Part shown: positions 22,730 through 32,391 of the stretch, piece by piece
Position numbering within the stretch: the first letter of the stretch is position 1
Layout: each line of letters starts with the position of its first letter
The notes under the pieces: model-generated
The model's database searches: none
Seen by the model: only the letters and a program-made list of their open reading frames with translations
What the model was told of the DNA's origin: nothing
Assembly: GCA_963575745.1 (NCBI GenBank)
Contig: CAUYUJ010016698.1
Coordinates: 1 to 64,000, forward strand
Direction: 5' to 3'
Length of the DNA: 64,000 nt
Origin: Prorocentrum cordatum
Lineage: Eukaryota > Sar > Dinophyceae > Prorocentrales > Prorocentraceae
Program-made: the position numbers and the translations under genes

Positions 22730-23460
22730 CTCTTTATATTTATTTTCTTATGAATGGCAAGCGGTCGAGCAAGAGACTGCGCGAGCGGTAGGGCGATTTT
22801 GAGTTCTCAATCGGTAGTACAGGGCTGTATATTGCAACTCGCACGCAGGAGCACGATCATGATTGAATCACGCTTCGTGCGTCGTGGCCTAAGCGGAAGG
22901 GCGCGGACATCACCGCGTTAGGCCGGGCGCGGAGCGCGAAGTCCGATGATGTATCTTTCTCGTGATGCACCGTTATTGTTCGTTTCCACGTTTTTGTTTA
23001 AGTGCTGTGTGTCATTTTTCTGGCGAGTGCCGCTTGTTCGCGCTCAAGAGGCGAACGGCTCTTAGCATTATGCGAGGCGACCGATTCATGATGTATGGAG
23101 GTGCGGTTGGGGGGATGGATAGGTACTCTCGTTACATTCCGTCGCCTTTTCGTATCCCTTCTTTCTCTCAGGTCCTGTCTCCCTCCTCACGTCACGTTCT
23201 CCTCCCCTTTCTCGCCGCCCCCATTTCCCTGACCCTGTGTTCAGCACCTTCAGCCTTGCTGTTATGCCCTCGACGTGTTCTGAAGACAGTTCGTTGTCCC
23301 TCTCGATTTGCTATCTTGACTCCTGATGTTTCTCCCCTGCCCAACATGAAAGGACGGCCAGCGATCTTCTATCGCTGTTTGTTTGGTCGAGTGTTTGTCT
23401 GAGGGTAAAGCCATGGGCATGTTCGGTAGCAAGTAACGTGAGCTTCTGTACCCTCGCAAT
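22730..23460. other. No gene seen
   Basis: Comparatively AT-rich unique sequence. An open + frame (22962-23402) has mixed composition but no recognisable motif. Confidence 0.35.
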
Positions 23461-23464
23461 TCTG

Positions 23465-23582
23465 TCGCTAGCGTCGATTAGCGTCTGGGAGTCGATGAGA
23501 TGGCGCCGATTTAGCGTCGGTTAGCTTCGATTAGCGTCGATTTAGCGTTGATTAACGATTTAGCGTCGACTAGCGTCGTTTC
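23465..23582 (+). repeat. TTAGCGTCGA tandem repeats
   Basis: About ten imperfect copies of a 10-12 bp unit, TTAGCGTCGA or GATTTAGCGTCG. A short related cluster is at 63045-63105. Confidence 0.75.
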
Positions 23583-23907
23583 GCAAGAGCTGACAAGATG
23601 GTATGGGAGGCTCCCATGAGTTGCCACCGAAGGTATTAGCACTGGAGCACCAGTCCGATGTGTTGCATGGTTGATCGTGTGCCCGCTTTCAGCGCTGTGC
23701 CGAACCTTTTCCCGTTGCCCCAGTCGCTGCTTCGCGTCGTGCCACCAGGGGCCGAAGCGATGGCACGCGTTGCTGGCACTCCGCCCATCGAGGACCCGGT
23801 GATGGAGAGCAGGCAATATGTAGTTGGCTTTGGAGGGCGTCACCAAGGCGGCCAACTCTTGCATAGATTTTACAGTTGGTTCAGGAGGCTCTGGAAGGAG
23901 AGAAGTA

Positions 23908-24079
23908 AAGTCAGCCCGAATAGTAAGGATGGGCAACCTTCCCAAGGGTGCCCTTGCATTCTTGCCTCCTTGGCCCATCCTTGGCCACTTTTGTTGGCGC
24001 GCTCCGCTCGAAGAGCTTCGAAATGGGCGTCCAAGGCCCTTGCATCCTTATCGCGAATCCTGAAGATACGGGCCGACTG
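23908..24079. mobile_element. Possible MITE, about 172 bp
   Basis: AAGTCAGCCCGAAT at the left and a diverged inverse (ATACGGGCCGACT) at the right. Both sides are flanked by near-copies of TCAGGAGGxTCTGGAAGGAG. Confidence 0.4.
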
Positions 24080-24089
24080 TACAACTAGT

Positions 24090-24760
24090 TCAGGAGGGTC
24101 TGGAAGGAGAGACGTAGTGCCGCAGGAGGCGGAAGGATGTAGGGAACATGCGGACGCATCAGGAGCAGCCAGGTGGCGCGTGGCAGGAGCGCAGCAGGAA
24201 TAGGAGGCATGATATGGGCAAGGCGGCAAGGGTTGGCAGATAGTGCAGCAACGATGCTCAACGTGCCCCTGTTTGCCCTTATCGCCCCAGGAACCCAGCC
24301 CCCCACCTATGGTGGACATCGTGGTCGGAGGAATTTGGTATAATGGGTTGAGGAGGGCCAGGAGGAGGAACTGACTAAGACGACGGCCACGTGGAAGTGG
24401 GGGGGAGAAGGTAAAGGAGGAAGAGCATGGGTAACAGGCGATTGGGGGGGAGGGAGGATGAGGGAAGGAAGGAGAAAATAATGAAGTATCAGGAGAGCGG
24501 AGGAACGACGAGGAGGTATAGGGGTCGATGAACTAGGGGCAGGAGGAAAAGGTTGTCACATGTCTTGGAGAAGGGTGATGCTGTCCCGATTCCCGTATTT
24601 CCTCTATCCTTGGCCTTCCTATCCCTATACCCATCCCCTATCCCCTGTCCCTGTTCTTATTTGGGGAGGATGTCGATGCCACCTTCCCCCAATGATCCAA
24701 GCACGGCTCAATCTAAGTCTCCGCTGTAGAGCCCATCATTGGCGGGCAGTGTTAACCTTC
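24090..24760. other. No gene seen
   Basis: Purine-rich unique sequence (24320-24550) and flanks of M1 copy 2. Confidence 0.4.
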
Positions 24761-24762
24761 AG

Positions 24763-24917
24763 GCGGGCATGTCCATTTACAGGAGAATATTCAAAGCTAG
24801 CCTGAAAATTGTCTCGGGACGATGTTTCGATTATTCCTGGCAGTTTTTGCCTACTGTTTTTTCTTCTTCTATTTTTCAATGTTTTTCCGAAGCCCGCCTA
24901 CAGGAGGGCAGGCCCGA
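24763..24917. mobile_element. MITE family M1, copy 2
   Basis: CGGGCATGTCCATTTACAGG at the left and CCTACAGGAGGGCAGGCCCG at the right are inverted relatives. About 155 bp with an AT-rich centre, diverged from copy 1. Confidence 0.6.
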
Positions 24918-25189
24918 CCGCATGCTAGCCCAAAGTGTGAGAGGAGCCTGTGAAGATTGCACCCTCCTCCCACGGGCCGTCAAAAAACACCAACATCGCG
25001 GGCTTCCGGCCTACCCGGACCTGGGACCCCACGTCCGACGGCCGTGGAGCACGCTGGCCTCTCCATGGTCAAGCCACCGCAGTGGCGAGCCCCGCTGCGG
25101 AGTCGTTCCCCGAAGGCATCGAGCGCGCTGACGCTCGTGGCCCTTTTGCTCGGCAGAGCATCCCCGGCAGGCGGCCGGAAGGTTGCGGA

Positions 25190-25295
25190 CTCCTCCTCCT
25201 CCTCCTCTTCCTTCTACCCTCTCCTCCTCCCTCCTCCCTCCTCCCTCCTCCTCCTCCTCCTCGTCCTCCTCCTCCTCCTCCTCCAGCCCACCCCG
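25190..25295. repeat. (CTC)n microsatellite
   Basis: CTCCTCC run with CCT insertions. Confidence 0.85.
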
Positions 25296-25756
25296 ATTCT
25301 CCTCGCTTCAGGCACGACGTCGCCCGCTCAGCCCGCACACTCTCGCCTCAGTGCCACCAGAGGCTCTGGCCATGCAGAAGTGGTGGCCCTGGAGAGTCCA
25401 TTCGGCAGCACAGTCTCCCAGAGCAGCTTGCAGTGGTTTTGCGAACCTGTACTGATAGGCAACACAGTCGCCCGGATGCAGTGCAACATTGCTGGGAGCA
25501 CAAGAGCGCGTGCCCCGGGCTGGCTGGAGCGCTTGTGGGCGCGAAAGCAGGAAAGCCCCCCTCCTGGGTAACCTGCGATGTGTGTGGGGGGGGAGCGCCG
25601 CAAACTTTGCCGTCCTGCCGAAGGTGCCCGACTGAGGTGGCACCTTGCTGGGGCGCCCGAGGCCGCGCCGCTCGCCCGCAGATCTCGGGTAAGAGCAGCA
25701 CAGCCGCTCGCGCACTCCGCAAAAACACAGCCCGCACTGCCCCACAGCCGTGCCTC

Positions 25757-25883
25757 CGAGGGAGGAGGAGGAGGAGGAGGAGGAGGAGGAGGAGGAGGAG
25801 GAGGAGGAGGAGGAGGAGGAGGAGGAGGAGGAGGAGGGGAAGCAGGAGGAGGAGGAGGAGGAGGAGGAGGAGGAGGAGGAGGT
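25757..25883. repeat. (GGA)n microsatellite
   Basis: Nearly pure GGA/GAG triplets. With 25190-25295 it makes a complementary pair 460 bp apart. Confidence 0.9.
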
Positions 25884-26439
25884 GCCCTCCCGCGGCCGCG
25901 GCCCGCCGAGCGGGAGCTGCGGCGGCACGCCGACCGCGCTGACCCCACCCCGCGCTCGTGCGTCAAAGACCTGGCCCGCCGGCCCCTCGCCCTCCTCGCT
26001 GTCCTTCCCCCCGTCGTGGGCTCCCCCCGCCATGCTGCCGGGGAGGTGGTGGGCGCCGCCTGCCATGCTCAGCACCGTGTCGCCGTCCCCGTCCCCGCCG
26101 GGGCCCGCGCTGTTCTGCCCCGGCAGGGCAGGCCACCCACCCGGGCGGGGAGGGGCCCCGAGAGCCCGACGGTGACAGCACACATCCCCACCCACCGGGG
26201 CCAGTCTTCCAACGGGGCTGAACCCATGCCAGTGGGGATAGTGGGTGCGCGTGCCCATCGATCCGATGCCTTGGTTTTTTGTCCCCGACGTTGACCCCAA
26301 GAGGTCAAGAGGTCAAGAGGCCAGAATCCCGCCCTGGCGACCAGCCCTGCAGCCCGAGCTGGTGCTTGACAGTCCTGAGGCCCGGCAAGTGCCCCCAGAG
26401 GCCGGGAAAAGTAAACAGGTTCCCGTCGTTATTTCCCCC

Positions 26440-26560
26440 CGAGGTTGGGAACGTACGGGAGGCCTGCCCGTCAACGCGCGCGCGCGCGAGATGCGTGGCA
26501 CATCGACGAGTGATCCAGGCCGTCGGTGGAGGGCTGCAAGCGGCAAGGGCCCCCGGAGGC
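26440..26560 (+). repeat. Dispersed repeat R7, copy 2
   Basis: Inverted copy of 7960-8110. Flanking CAGTCCTGAGGCCC words also match sequence near 7865, but in a different arrangement, so the locus has been rearranged. Confidence 0.6.
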
Positions 26561-26832
26561 CGAAAATTATCAAACATTGTACGTCGCGCCTTTGTTCGCG
26601 ACGCTCGCTCCCCCGCACCCCTCCCGCAGGACGACATGTCCCATGGCGAGGAGGAGGAGGAGGTGCCCGCTGGCCTCCCGCCGCAGGCCCCCCCCCCCTC
26701 TGGCCTGCCGCCCCACTGCTCCTGCCCCCTGTCAGGGCGTGAATTACTTACTTACCCCCGTTTCGCTTCCAGGCAAAACTAAGTCATACCACGCGCCTCC
26801 TCGTCAGGCGGCCTGACCAGTACAGGCCGAGG

Positions 26833-27032
26833 AGGCGAAGGCGGAGGAGGAGGATGAGAAGGAGGTGGAGGAGGAGGAGGAAGAGGAGGAGGAGGAGGAG
26901 GAGTGGGGGAGCACCGAGAGGAATGCGGAGGAGGAGGAGGAGGAGTGGGGAGGAGGAGGAGGAGGAGGAGGAGGAGGAGGAGGAGGAGGAGGAGGAGGAG
27001 GAGGAGGAGGAGGAGGAGGAGGAGGAGGAGTG
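26833..27032. repeat. (GGA)n microsatellite
   Basis: About 200 bp of GGA/GAG with short interruptions. Confidence 0.9.
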
Positions 27033-27039
27033 GGGGAGC

Positions 27040-28865
27040 AGCGAGAGGAAGCGATTAGGAGCAATCAATTCTGGAGGCCTCGGCCCTCGACGGAAATGGA
27101 GGGAGAGGGCGGGGAAAAGAAAACCTTTCCGAAAAGTAATGGAAATGGCCTCCCCGGGCCTTGTGGAGAGTTTTCTTTTGGGGCTCTTTTGGGCCCGTCT
27201 GGGGGCACCCTCTGGCCGTCCTTAGGCGTTCTTGGGCTGTCCTGTGGGGCTTGGACCGTCTATAGGGGCGCTCCTGCGGAGCCGTCGTGGCGACCCCCCC
27301 CCCCTCCTGCAGCGCATCTGCAGAGGGCCCTTCTGGAAAAGCCGCAAACGGGGGATGACATTCTGACCCGGGGCCCACCCCCCCCTGAGGACCCCCCCCC
27401 CCGGGACCCTCCCGCCCCCCCCCCTGGTGGGAAAGGGGTCAAAAGGGAGGGGGCTTCCCTTCGACTCAGTGAGAACGCTGTTAATTTTGCTTTGGCTGGG
27501 TTGCTTCGTTTCGCTCTGGCTGGCGCGCTTGAGGACGAGGGCCCAGGGAACGAGGGGGGAAGCGGCGACGGACCCAGAAAAGAAGACGAGTACGCGCGAG
27601 GACAGCATCCACGACGAACAAACCATTCCACACGCCGACAGGGTCGGCGGATTGCGGTATTGGCAGTCTCTCGGCACAGTGCTTGACATACGTGTGTTGT
27701 TGGCATTCGCATGCGCAGTGTGGGCCTCTCCACATTGTTACTGTGATGACATGCAGTCAGGTGACCGCGGAGTATTGCGGTAATGGCGAAGACCCTCACA
27801 GGATGCGCATAAGCGTGTGTTGTTGCGGGTCGGCAGTGGTGCTCGTTGGCGCGTTGCTGCTGTGGTGGTCGCATCTTGTCACTATATTGGCAATTCCCGT
27901 CGCTAAACTGGCAATTTCCGCGTTCGTGCACGCCCGCAGGCTTGCTTGGGCGCCGCCTGGCACGCCCGCACCCCATCCCCGCCCTCGTTACCGATCCCCC
28001 CAACCCCCGCGACCTCGTCACGGACGTTGAGGGGGTGGGATAAGCGAACACGTGTTCCAAATGTCTTCCTGTTCTACCCGAACTCCCCCTTTCTCTTGCT
28101 CCTCTCCGTTTGGGGGCACTCTTGGGCGATCCCAGAGCTTCACTTGGGCCTCAGAAGCTCATCGGAAGGCAAAAGGCGAGAAGGCAAGTCACACTCCAGG
28201 TCCCTGGGGTTCTGGCTTTTCTGGGGGCGATCTTCGAGGGAGCAGGGGGCCATGACATTTCCAGGATTTTAATCAAGAGCCCCCCAGTTCCGCACGGGCT
28301 CTAGAAACGGGGGGCGCCAGATAATGCAGAGTTCATGGAACCTGGAACGTGTCCAGAGCCAATTGCATGATATCACTCTCTTCCCTGATTGTTGCTGGAG
28401 CCTGTATTTCTGGAGGGAAGGAAAGAAAATTGGGCGATAACTGCTGTGATCGACCCTCTCCCCCACTACCCCCGAATCACATCACGCTATTTTGCCCCCA
28501 TTTGCAAACATGTCCCACGGATTATTCGAGGATCTCTTAAGGTCTCTGGTGGCCTCCCACGGTGATGTGACCGGGGGGGCGAACCCGCCCGCGCCTCTCC
28601 CGGCGACGCCCGCTTCCGCGAGTCATCGAAAAAACGAGTCATCGAAAAACCGGCTCCTTTTTTCAAGAGGGAGGAGAAGCGATAACAACACCACTAGGGG
28701 GCCCACCTCCAGCGAGGACTTCCACACTGCCTCCCCGAGCGGGAGACTGGGGACGTCTCGAGCGAGAGGGGGGGACCACACCACCATGGAGACCCCCCTT
28801 GCCTCCGCGCATCTCCTCGCCCTGTTGGTGCTGGTGTCGCCTTTCCTTGTTCCTACTCATCTCTG
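27040..28865. other. No gene seen
   Basis: C-runs near 27290-27430, a GGCCTT-type fragment, and unique sequence. Several 60-150-codon frames overlap on both strands, none with conserved motifs. Confidence 0.4.
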
Positions 28866-28869
28866 GCCC

Positions 28870-29038
28870 TACACCTTAGGCGATGCTTAAGAAAACCTAA
28901 GTTTTCGCCCAGAGTCTCGATTATTCGTAACGTTTCAATGTGAATCCTAAGATTTGAATGGAAATTTTGGGTTTTTATTCAAGTTCTGAGACTATGAATT
29001 TCTTAACCCATGATTTCTTAAGCATTTCGCAGGGTGTA
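28870..29038 (-). mobile_element. MITE family M2, copy 2 (169 bp, TA target)
   Basis: Same length as copy 1 and its reverse complement with scattered substitutions. Also begins TACACC and ends GGTGTA. Confidence 0.8.
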
Positions 29039-29133
29039 TGCCCATGGTCCTGCCCGTCCTGCTCCCGCCCCCCCCCCCTCGCCCCTCGCTCGAGGCTCCG
29101 CCGCCCCTGTTGCCCTCGGACAGACCAGCGGCA

Positions 29134-29277
29134 GGGCTGGACCTAAACGGTGTCTTGGCGATTTCGCGGGTCGTTCTCGCGCTTCGGCTTCGCTCTGCGG
29201 TCGAGGCGGGCCGAAGACAAAAGCGAGGGGGAACGAGGACGAAACGAAAGCGAAAGACACCGTTTAGGTTCGGCCCT
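29134..29277. mobile_element. Foldback element, about 144 bp
   Basis: Arms ACCTAAACGGTGTCTT (29141-29156) and AAGACACCGTTTAGGT (29254-29269) are perfect inverses, extended outward by CAGGGC/GCCCTG. The loop is rich in GCGAAAGCGAAA-type words. Confidence 0.65.
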
Positions 29278-29510
29278 GGACACCGTGGAGGGAAAGCGAG
29301 GGGAAGCGAAGACAGAAGCGAGGGGAAGCGAAGAGAAAACGGAACGACAGCGACCACACGAGAGCGAAAGCCCCCCCTCGTCGGACGAGGGGAGGGCCAG
29401 GGCCGCGGATCGCGGGCCCCTGCTGGGCGGCGAGGGCGTCGGAGGAGCCCCTCTCCTCGCGCGGCGGGCCCCCCTTATTGGGATCGGCAACGCCCCAACA
29501 TACTTATACT

Positions 29511-29684
29511 ACATGTGCGTCGCCCACCCAGGGGCGACGCGCGCACCGAGAAATCTTATAGTATACGCGTCGCGGCGGGCGCTTCCTGGCCACACCGCTC
29601 GGGAAACGATATACTACAAGATGGGTATACTATATGTTCGGGTCGGACGCGCGCCTCCAAGGAGGACATATAGTATTAGTGCGT
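29511..29684 (+). repeat. Dispersed repeat R1, copy 2
   Basis: Second copy of R1. The outer edges ATACTACATGT and ACATATAGTAT are loosely inverted, so R1 may be a decayed foldback element. Confidence 0.8.
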
Positions 29685-29843
29685 CCATGTGCGTCCCATG
29701 GGACCGGGCACGGTGCCGGGGCGCCCCGCCTCGCTGCGGGGCCCCTGCGTGCCTAAGGAGGCCTCCGCCGGGGGATGGCCGCCTCGGCCCGCCGCTGACC
29801 GAGGCGCTGGCCCGGGCGCCACTGCTCGGGGCGGAGAGGGGCG

Positions 29844-30400
29844 CAGAGAGGGGAGGAGGAGAGGAGGGGGAGAGGAGGAGAGACGAGAAGAGGGGAGGAG
29901 AGGAGGGGAGAGGAGAGGAGAGGAGAGGAGAGGAGAGGAGAGGAGGAGAGACGAGGAGGGGAGAGGAGGAGAGAAGAGGTGAGGAGGAGAAAAGGGAAGA
30001 GAAGAGGAAAGAAAGGAAGATAAGAGGAAAGGGAAGAGAAGAGAAGAGACGAGAAGGGAGTAGGAGGGTGAGCGAGGGGAAGATGAGGCGGGACGCGCAG
30101 GAGGAGGACGATGAAAGGGGCGTGCGGAGTGTGGGTGGAGCGAGGAATGATGATGAGGAGGATGCAGAGGAGGAAAATAAGACCAGCGGGTGGCATGATG
30201 AGTTTGACGGGGCGGTGTGGGGGGCGGGGAGAAGGAGGAGGAGGAAGAAAAAACGAGGAGGAGGATGAGGAGGAGGATGAGGAGGAGGAAGAGGAGGAAG
30301 AAGAGGAGGAGGACGAATGAGCTGGGACACACATGCGAAGGATAGGGAGGAGGAGGAGGAGGAGGAGGAGGAGGAGGAGGACGAGAAGGATGAGGAGGGC
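29844..30400. repeat. (GGAGA)n and (GGA)n purine tract
   Basis: More than 500 bp of almost pure purine on this strand: GGAGA pentamers (29885-29945), then GGAAGA and GGA triplets. Candidate triplex or G-quadruplex former, 260 bp left of the 24-kb element. Confidence 0.85.
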
Positions 30401-30620
30401 GAGGAGGAATGGGTGAAAGAGGAGCAACGGGAGGAAATGGGACTGGAAGAGGTGGATGGGGGCACGACGAGAACGAGGAGGACGAGAGGAGAGGGCGAGG
30501 GGCCGAGCGAGCACGACGACGAGGGCGAGGACGGGAGCGATGCGGAGGCAGGATGCGCCGAAGGAGCGCAAAAGGGGGCGAGGAGGAGAGAGGGAGGAAG
30601 ACAGTGAGCGTGGGCGGTGG

Positions 30621-30662
30621 CTCGGCGGCGAGCCCGGGAGGGGGGGGGGGAGAGAAGGGGCG
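30621..30662. mobile_element. R2 element, left fragment split by the 24-kb insertion
   Basis: CTCGGCGGCGAGCCCGGG, a G-run and GAGAAGGGGCG match the first 40 bp of the R2 copies at 31658 and 5419. The rest of this copy continues at 54775. Confidence 0.65.
30654..30662 (+). repeat. Left target-site duplication, GAAGGGGCG
   Basis: Nine bases touching the left TIR, identical to 54775-54783. The intact R2 copy carries the same word once at 31688-31696. Confidence 0.8.
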
Positions 30663-30777
30663 TGGGCAAGCACCTCGGCCCGCCAGCGCTGACCCCCGTC
30701 GCGCTCGGCGAAGTCATACTCGGGAAGCTCGCCCGTTGAGCTCCGAAGGGCCTTTTCGGCTGCATACGTAGCATATC
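30663..30777 (+). repeat. Left terminal inverted repeat of the 24-kb element
   Basis: About 115 bp. Its outer 19 bases are identical to the reverse complement of the right end. Differences further in are single substitutions plus one 1-base indel. It is followed directly by TA-rich DNA (30778-31095). Confidence 0.85.
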
Positions 30778-31095
30778 GTGCATATATATACATATATATG
30801 TGTGAAACGATATATATATATACCTCAACATAACATGTATACGTATATATATGTGAACTTATATATATATATGCAAAACGCAACATCATTGCACATATAT
30901 ATATATATACGCTCACATATATATATATACGTTCACATTTATATCTGCACTTATGTCATCGTTTGTACACGCATATATATAAAACTCCATATACGCATAT
31001 ATATATATATATATATACATATATATATACGTTAATCATAACCATATAATATATATGCGTGTATATATATATATAGATATATGCGTACACTCATG
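30778..31095. repeat. TA-rich subterminal region, left
   Basis: Runs of (TA)n broken by short GC words such as GTGAAC and GTTCACA, in about 45-bp units. A matching region lies inside the right TIR at about 54510-54660. It should melt and extrude cruciforms easily. Confidence 0.75.
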
Positions 31096-31321
31096 ACTAC
31101 ATGTATCTTCACCATCTGCTCCTCTGGTTCGTGCGGCACCCCTTTTCAACCGACCCGCGTGCGTGGCAACGAGGCCGCTTCGCGGCAGGCGTGTCGAATG
31201 CCTGCATGATTAAATGCTGGGCATTGTCCCTATGGCGTCCATCCCGGGAAATGTTCGCTTCGCACTGCAGCGCCGCATGTGCAGGGGCGCGAAGAGGGAG
31301 AGAGAGACAGCGAGAGAGATA

Positions 31322-31442
31322 TGCGGAGGAGGAGGAGGAGGAGGGAGGATGATGCTGAGGAGGGGGCGGATGAGGATGGGCATGGGGAGGGGGAGGATAA
31401 GGGGGAGGTGGGCGGAGGAGGAGGCGGAGGAGGAGGAGGAAA
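31322..31442. repeat. (GGA)n-rich stretch
   Basis: GGA/GAG/GGGGA triplets just inside the left TIR region. Confidence 0.8.
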
Positions 31443-31657
31443 ACTAAGATGATGAGGAGGAGTGTTTGTGTTTCCCATCTTCTCGGTTTGCAGCTGACCT
31501 ACCAAGTGTCCACTTGGCTCGTTATCAGGGTGGTGGTGGCGGCCGCGCCGCCCAATCGTGCCCCGTGAGCCGCCCAATCCTCGCACCTCTTCCCGACGCC
31601 GTGTTGGTTCCGTGGGGGCATCATCCCCGCGCGCCCCTCTTCCCAGACGAGCCGCTT

Positions 31658-31855
31658 CTCGGCGGCGGGCGCGGGGGGGGGGAACGAGAAGGGGCGGGGC
31701 CTTCCGGTGCTTCTAAGAAGCCCGTCCGCCTTCTAAGAAGTTCTTCTGTCTTCGGAGAGGGCAGAGGAACCTTCTCAGAAGGCTTCAAGGCTTCTGAGAA
31801 GTCCCGCGGCCTTCAGAGAAGGCCTGCCCCTTCTCACTCCCCCCCCCCCCTCGGT
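31658..31855. mobile_element. R2 inverted-repeat element, uninterrupted copy (empty site)
   Basis: Begins CTCGGCGGCGGGCGCGGG, with CTTCTnAGAAG palindromes throughout and CTTCTCAC plus a C-run at the right. Its GAGAAGGGGCGGGGCCTTCC is the unoccupied version of the site where the 24-kb element sits. It lies just upstream of the gene A start. Confidence 0.65.
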
Positions 31856-31906
31856 CTTCCCGACGCGGTATCCGCGCCCTGTCCCGACGCCCTGCCCGGC
31901 GCTGCA

Positions 31907-32391
31907 ATGGCCGACGGGCGGTTCCCCGCGATGAGCGTCTCCGAGCGCTTCCCAGGGGTGGCGGACTACAGCGAGATGATGGAGCGGATCTTCCGCGTGT
32001 ACGCGTTGCCGCCGCCGCCACGCGGCGCTTCCTTGGCCTTCTACGACCAGCACGGTGCCCAGGCGCTGAGCCGTCACCCCAGCAACCGCCACGACACCGC
32101 GGGCGTCAGGACGTTCATCCGCTCCATCGAGGAGCTTGGCGTGGTGTGGCGTGGCACTGTCTATGTGGTTCGGGCGCCGCCCCACGCCGATCACTACATG
32201 TTGTTGAATGCGGCCACCCTCGTCGAGGCGCTTTACGCCGCCGACGGCCAGAACGCCAGCGTCCAGGCGGCCCTGGCAGCGGGGCTCCCGCACTTCCGCG
32301 AGTTCCACGTGGATGCGCCTCCTGATGTCCTCGCGCACATACAGGATGCGGCGAACGCCATGAGCCTTGGCGGCAGCGGGCCCCCGGACCG
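31907..32391 (+). CDS. Gene A exon 1: N-terminal module related to gene B
   Basis: It starts at the ATG at 31907, just after an R2 element. It carries the motif SVSERFPGVADY, matched in gene B by SIEERFPGVTGQ. It also carries LVEALYAADG, then a D-A-P-P-D-V-L segment, matched in gene B by LSEALYVAAR and DTPLDVLRW. The end of the exon is uncertain because a near-copy of its last 95 bp follows at 32423-32510. Confidence 0.65.

Noticed and set aside
25308-26300. Long open frames of about 330 codons on both strands
   Set aside because: They are driven by (GGA)n/(CTC)n and high GC; composition is almost only Ser/Pro/Gly/Arg/Glu, and both strands are open.
29614-30916. Open frames of nearly 400 codons on the - strand
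   Set aside because: They read the (GGAGA)n purine tract as Ser/Leu/Pro and cross the TIR and TA-rich end of the transposon.
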